Shown piece by piece: positions 61,625 to 64,000 of a stretch of 64,000 nt of DNA. The stretch is from assembly GCA_051654865.1 (NCBI GenBank), contig JBOFYV010000024.1, positions 1 through 64,000 on the forward strand, given 5' to 3'. Below the pieces are notes generated by a model that ran no database searches, was not told the origin of the DNA, and saw nothing but the letters and a program-made list of their open reading frames with translations. Within the stretch, counting starts at the first letter, position 1. The number at the start of each line of letters is the position of its first letter. The position numbers and the translations under genes are program-made. Source of the stretch: JBOFOR01 sp051654865 (GTDB lineage Bacteria > Bacillota > Clostridia > Peptostreptococcales > Peptostreptococcaceae).

Positions 61625-62410
61625 ATGATATTTTATTTTTCAGGAACTGGAAACTCTTTATATATAGCAAAATATGTTGCAAATAAGCAATGTGAAAAAA
61701 TAATTTCTGTATCAAAAGAGATGAGTTTGAATAAAGATAATTATGAATATAAGCTAGATGAAAATGAAAAGGTAATATTTATTTACCCTATTTATGCATG
61801 GGCACCACCTAAAATAGTATTAGAATTTATTGGAAAGTTAAAATTTAAAAATTATAAGGATAATTATGTAACAGCTATTGCAACATGTGGAGAAAATATA
61901 GGGGATTCTATGAGTTTAATAAATAATAAATTAAAAGCAATAGGATTAGATTTAAATAGTGGTTTTTCTATAGCAATGCCAAATAATTATATGATAATGG
62001 GTGATGTAGAAGTTGATAAGAACGTATTAAGTAAACTAGAAGAATCTGACCTTATATTAGATAATATAAATAGTATAATAGGTAGCAAACTAGACAATGT
62101 ACTTATGATTGAGAAAGGTCCTATGCCAGCTTTTATGACTAAAGTTATAAATCCATTATTTAATATAAGTGCTATAAATCCAAGAAAATTTTATGCAGAT
62201 GAAAATTGTATAGGTTGTAAACTTTGTGAGAAGGTATGTAATGTAAAAAACATAACTGTAAATGAAAAACCTATATGGGGTAAAAAATGTACAGGATGTT
62301 TAGCTTGTATAAATTATTGTCCTAAAAAGGCAATACAGTTTGGAAAATCTACTCTTAAAAAAGGAAGGTATGTTAATCCAAAAATAAATATTGAGGAAAT
62401 GATATTATAA
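61625..62410 (+). CDS. EFR1-type flavodoxin-ferredoxin fusion
   Basis: The 261-residue redox protein starts with a flavodoxin-like FMN site (IFYFSGTGNSLYIAKYV) and a second FMN loop (YPIYAWAPPKIV). It ends with two 4Fe-4S ferredoxin motifs: CIGCKLCEKVC and CTGCLACINYC. This is the EFRP/EFR1 architecture of anaerobes. It probably shuttles electrons between flavin and Fe-S partners; partners are unknown. RBS: TTAGGAGATGAT. Confidence 0.9.
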   Translation: MIFYFSGTGNSLYIAKYVANKQCEKIISVSKEMSLNKDNYEYKLDENEKVIFIYPIYAWAPPKIVLEFIGKLKFKNYKDNYVTAIATCGENIGDSMSLINNKLKAIGLDLNSGFSIAMPNNYMIMGDVEVDKNVLSKLEESDLILDNINSIIGSKLDNVLMIEKGPMPAFMTKVINPLFNISAINPRKFYADENCIGCKLCEKVCNVKNITVNEKPIWGKKCTGCLACINYCPKKAIQFGKSTLKKGRYVNPKINIEEMIL

Positions 62411-62428
62411 GCGCATTTACTCAAACAT

Positions 62429-62454
62429 AAAAAATCCCCATTAGGGGATTTTTT
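62429..62454. terminator. Bidirectional terminator
   Basis: An 11-bp stem (AAAAAATCCCC/GGGGATTTTTT) with loop ATTA lies between the convergent EFR1 and helicase genes. Confidence 0.92.
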
Positions 62455-64000
62455 TAACTAAATAAATCGATAATATCTTCATCACTTAATGTGTTTAGCA
62501 AGCTACCATTAGATAAGTCGCCATCAATAAACTTTTCAATTAGTTCGTTTTTATTTTCTTGAAGTTTAATGATTTTTTCTTCTATTGTACCTTTCGCAAT
62601 TAGCTTGATAACTTCAACCACATTTTCTTGACCGTATCTATGAGCTCTATCACTAGCTTGATTTTCAACTGATGGATTCCACCATGGATCAAAGTGTATA
62701 ACTATGTCTGCACTAGTTAAGTTAAGACCTGTACCTCCAGCTTTTAATGAAATTAAAAATACTTTATTATCATCAGTTTCATTGAATGTATTTACCAGGT
62801 TTATTCTTTCCTTAGCAGGTGTTTGTCCATCAATATATGAGTATGAAATATCATTGTCAGTTAATTCTTTACCAATATTTTTAAGTACAGAGGTAAACTG
62901 AGAGAATAATAAAATCTTATGATTCTCTTCAATGGCACTTTTTAAAATATCTAAAGTTGTTTCTATTTTAGAACTTTTTTTATTGTAGTTTTCAACTAAA
63001 ACCCTTGGATCTAGGCACAATTGTCTAAGTTTCGTCAAATAAGAGAACATAGTTATTTTATCTGTTTTTAGATTCTTATTTTTAAGTTTTTCTTGAATTT
63101 CAGATACATACGCACTATAAATTTTTCTTTGGTCTTTATTAAGCTCAACATAGAATTTATGCTCAATTTTATCTGGAAGTTCTTTCATAACTTCAGATTT
63201 AGTTCTTCTTAATACAAAAGGCTTTATTAATCTTTTTAAGTTTTCAGAATTGTATACATCATATATAAATAAATCTTGGAACTTAGTTCTATTATATAAA
63301 TATCCAGGCATCACAAAATCAAAAATAGACCATAGTTCAAGTAAGTTGTTTTCAATTGGAGTACCAGTTAGTGCAAATCTAACTTTAGCTTTTATACTTT
63401 TGACAGCATCAGTGCTAAGAGCTAAAGGATTTTTTATATTTTGAGCCTCATCAATAATACAATAATCAAAAGTTGTATCAAGATACTTGTCTAAATCATT
63501 TCTAAGTGTACCATAAGTAGTAATTATTACATCATAGTCTTTAAGGTTAGACAATGATTTTTCACGTTCTTTTTTAGAACCATGAACTAATAGTACATTC
63601 ATTGACGGAGCAAAAACTTCAAATTCATACTTCCAGTTATAAATTAAAGATGTAGGTGTAATAATTAAACTTTTTATAGCACTATTAGTAGTCTCTTTTT
63701 TTGATAGTAAAAAACTAATAGTTTGCAATGTTTTACCAAGTCCCATCTCATCGGCAAGAATACCTCCAAACTCGTAGTGGTCTAATGTTTTAAACCAATT
63801 TAGTCCAGAAATTTGATAATCCCTAAGTGTTGCATCTAATGTCTTAGGCAGATTATAATCTATATTGCTAATGTCTCTAAACTTAGTACAAATATTATTA
63901 ATATATTGTTTACCGTCTATAAAATCTAAGCTTTTATGCTCTAACATATCGTTAATATACAACATTTTACTTTTATGAACTTTAGCATCATCTATGTTTC
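62454..64000 (-). CDS. SNF2/SWI2-family helicase, C-terminal part (truncated by window edge)
   Basis: At least 515 residues are visible and the frame remains open to the right edge, so the start lies outside. The ATPase motifs are complete: GGILADEMGLGKTLQT (I), ITPTSLIYNWKYE (Ia), IIDEAQNIKN (II), LTGTPIENNL (III), LISLKAGGTGLNLT (V) and QASDRAHRYGQ (VI). Bacterial members of this size class usually carry an N-terminal SWIM zinc finger and SNF2_N-associated region, which would be off the window. It is a double-stranded DNA translocase; its bacterial role is unclear. Confidence 0.92.
   Translation of the reverse strand, partial: NIDDAKVHKSKMLYINDMLEHKSLDFIDGKQYINNICTKFRDISNIDYNLPKTLDATLRDYQISGLNWFKTLDHYEFGGILADEMGLGKTLQTISFLLSKKETTNSAIKSLIITPTSLIYNWKYEFEVFAPSMNVLLVHGSKKEREKSLSNLKDYDVIITTYGTLRNDLDKYLDTTFDYCIIDEAQNIKNPLALSTDAVKSIKAKVRFALTGTPIENNLLELWSIFDFVMPGYLYNRTKFQDLFIYDVYNSENLKRLIKPFVLRRTKSEVMKELPDKIEHKFYVELNKDQRKIYSAYVSEIQEKLKNKNLKTDKITMFSYLTKLRQLCLDPRVLVENYNKKSSKIETTLDILKSAIEENHKILLFSQFTSVLKNIGKELTDNDISYSYIDGQTPAKERINLVNTFNETDDNKVFLISLKAGGTGLNLTSADIVIHFDPWWNPSVENQASDRAHRYGQENVVEVIKLIAKGTIEEKIIKLQENKNELIEKFIDGDLSNGSLLNTLSDEDIIDLFS

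Overview
The window is AT-rich DNA from a spore-forming, amino-acid-fermenting member of the Firmicutes. The best fit is Peptostreptococcaceae (the Clostridioides / Paraclostridium / Paeniclostridium group). The reasons are the fused CspBA plus CspC germination proteases, a complete oxidative ornithine (Stickland) operon behind a sigma-54 promoter, glutamate 2,3-aminomutase, a T-box before asnS, and strong GGAGG-type ribosome binding sites. This is an inference from gene content; no database search was possible. I saw no rRNA, tRNA, CRISPR, prophage or insertion sequence.

Layout. 1-10 kb: the end of metK, a GltD-like flavoprotein, a repeat-containing protein of unknown function, PrsA, a candidate small RNA, a membrane-anchored Ig-like protein, an orphan histidine kinase and glutamate 2,3-aminomutase. 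9-14 kb: an AraC regulator divergent from a SIS-domain isomerase and a complete mannose-family PTS (EIIB, EIIC, EIID, EIIA). 14-22 kb: a secreted protein with 14-residue repeats, an AI-2E-type permease and the cspBA-cspC germination locus. 22-29 kb: DUF4397-like and LysM-like proteins, T-box plus asnS, two zinc-ribbon proteins, an alpha/beta hydrolase and a SpoVB-like flippase. 29-39 kb: uvsE, a LacI-regulated maltose phosphorylase / beta-phosphoglucomutase operon, an SH3b-NlpC/P60 hydrolase, a DbpA-like helicase and a RelA/SpoT-domain protein. 39-49 kb: a sigma-54 activator followed by its likely target, the ord-ortA-ortB-oraS-oraE-reactivase-orr operon. 49-64 kb: a large beta-propeller sensor kinase, an MFS carrier, an HxlR/SDR divergent pair, a PAS-GGDEF protein, a two-component pair, a cluster of small redox and membrane genes, and the C-terminal part of an SNF2-type helicase.

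How it works together. In the ornithine operon Orr racemises L-ornithine, OraSE (B12 and PLP) moves the terminal amino group, Ord deaminates the product oxidatively, and OrtAB cleaves it with CoA to alanine and acetyl-CoA. The GlmL-like protein probably repairs the mutase. Transcription is predicted to depend on sigma-54 and the PAS-AAA-HTH activator next door. The PTS and maltose-phosphorylase clusters give carbohydrate options under AraC- and LacI-type control. CspBA and CspC belong to bile-salt or amino-acid-triggered spore germination.

The most unusual item is a 53-codon zinc-ribbon gene at 59963-60124. It has an in-frame TGA where its relatives have a cysteine, and a hairpin with GGU in its apical loop about 23 nt downstream. 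It is a candidate small selenoprotein that ordinary gene calling would split or miss.
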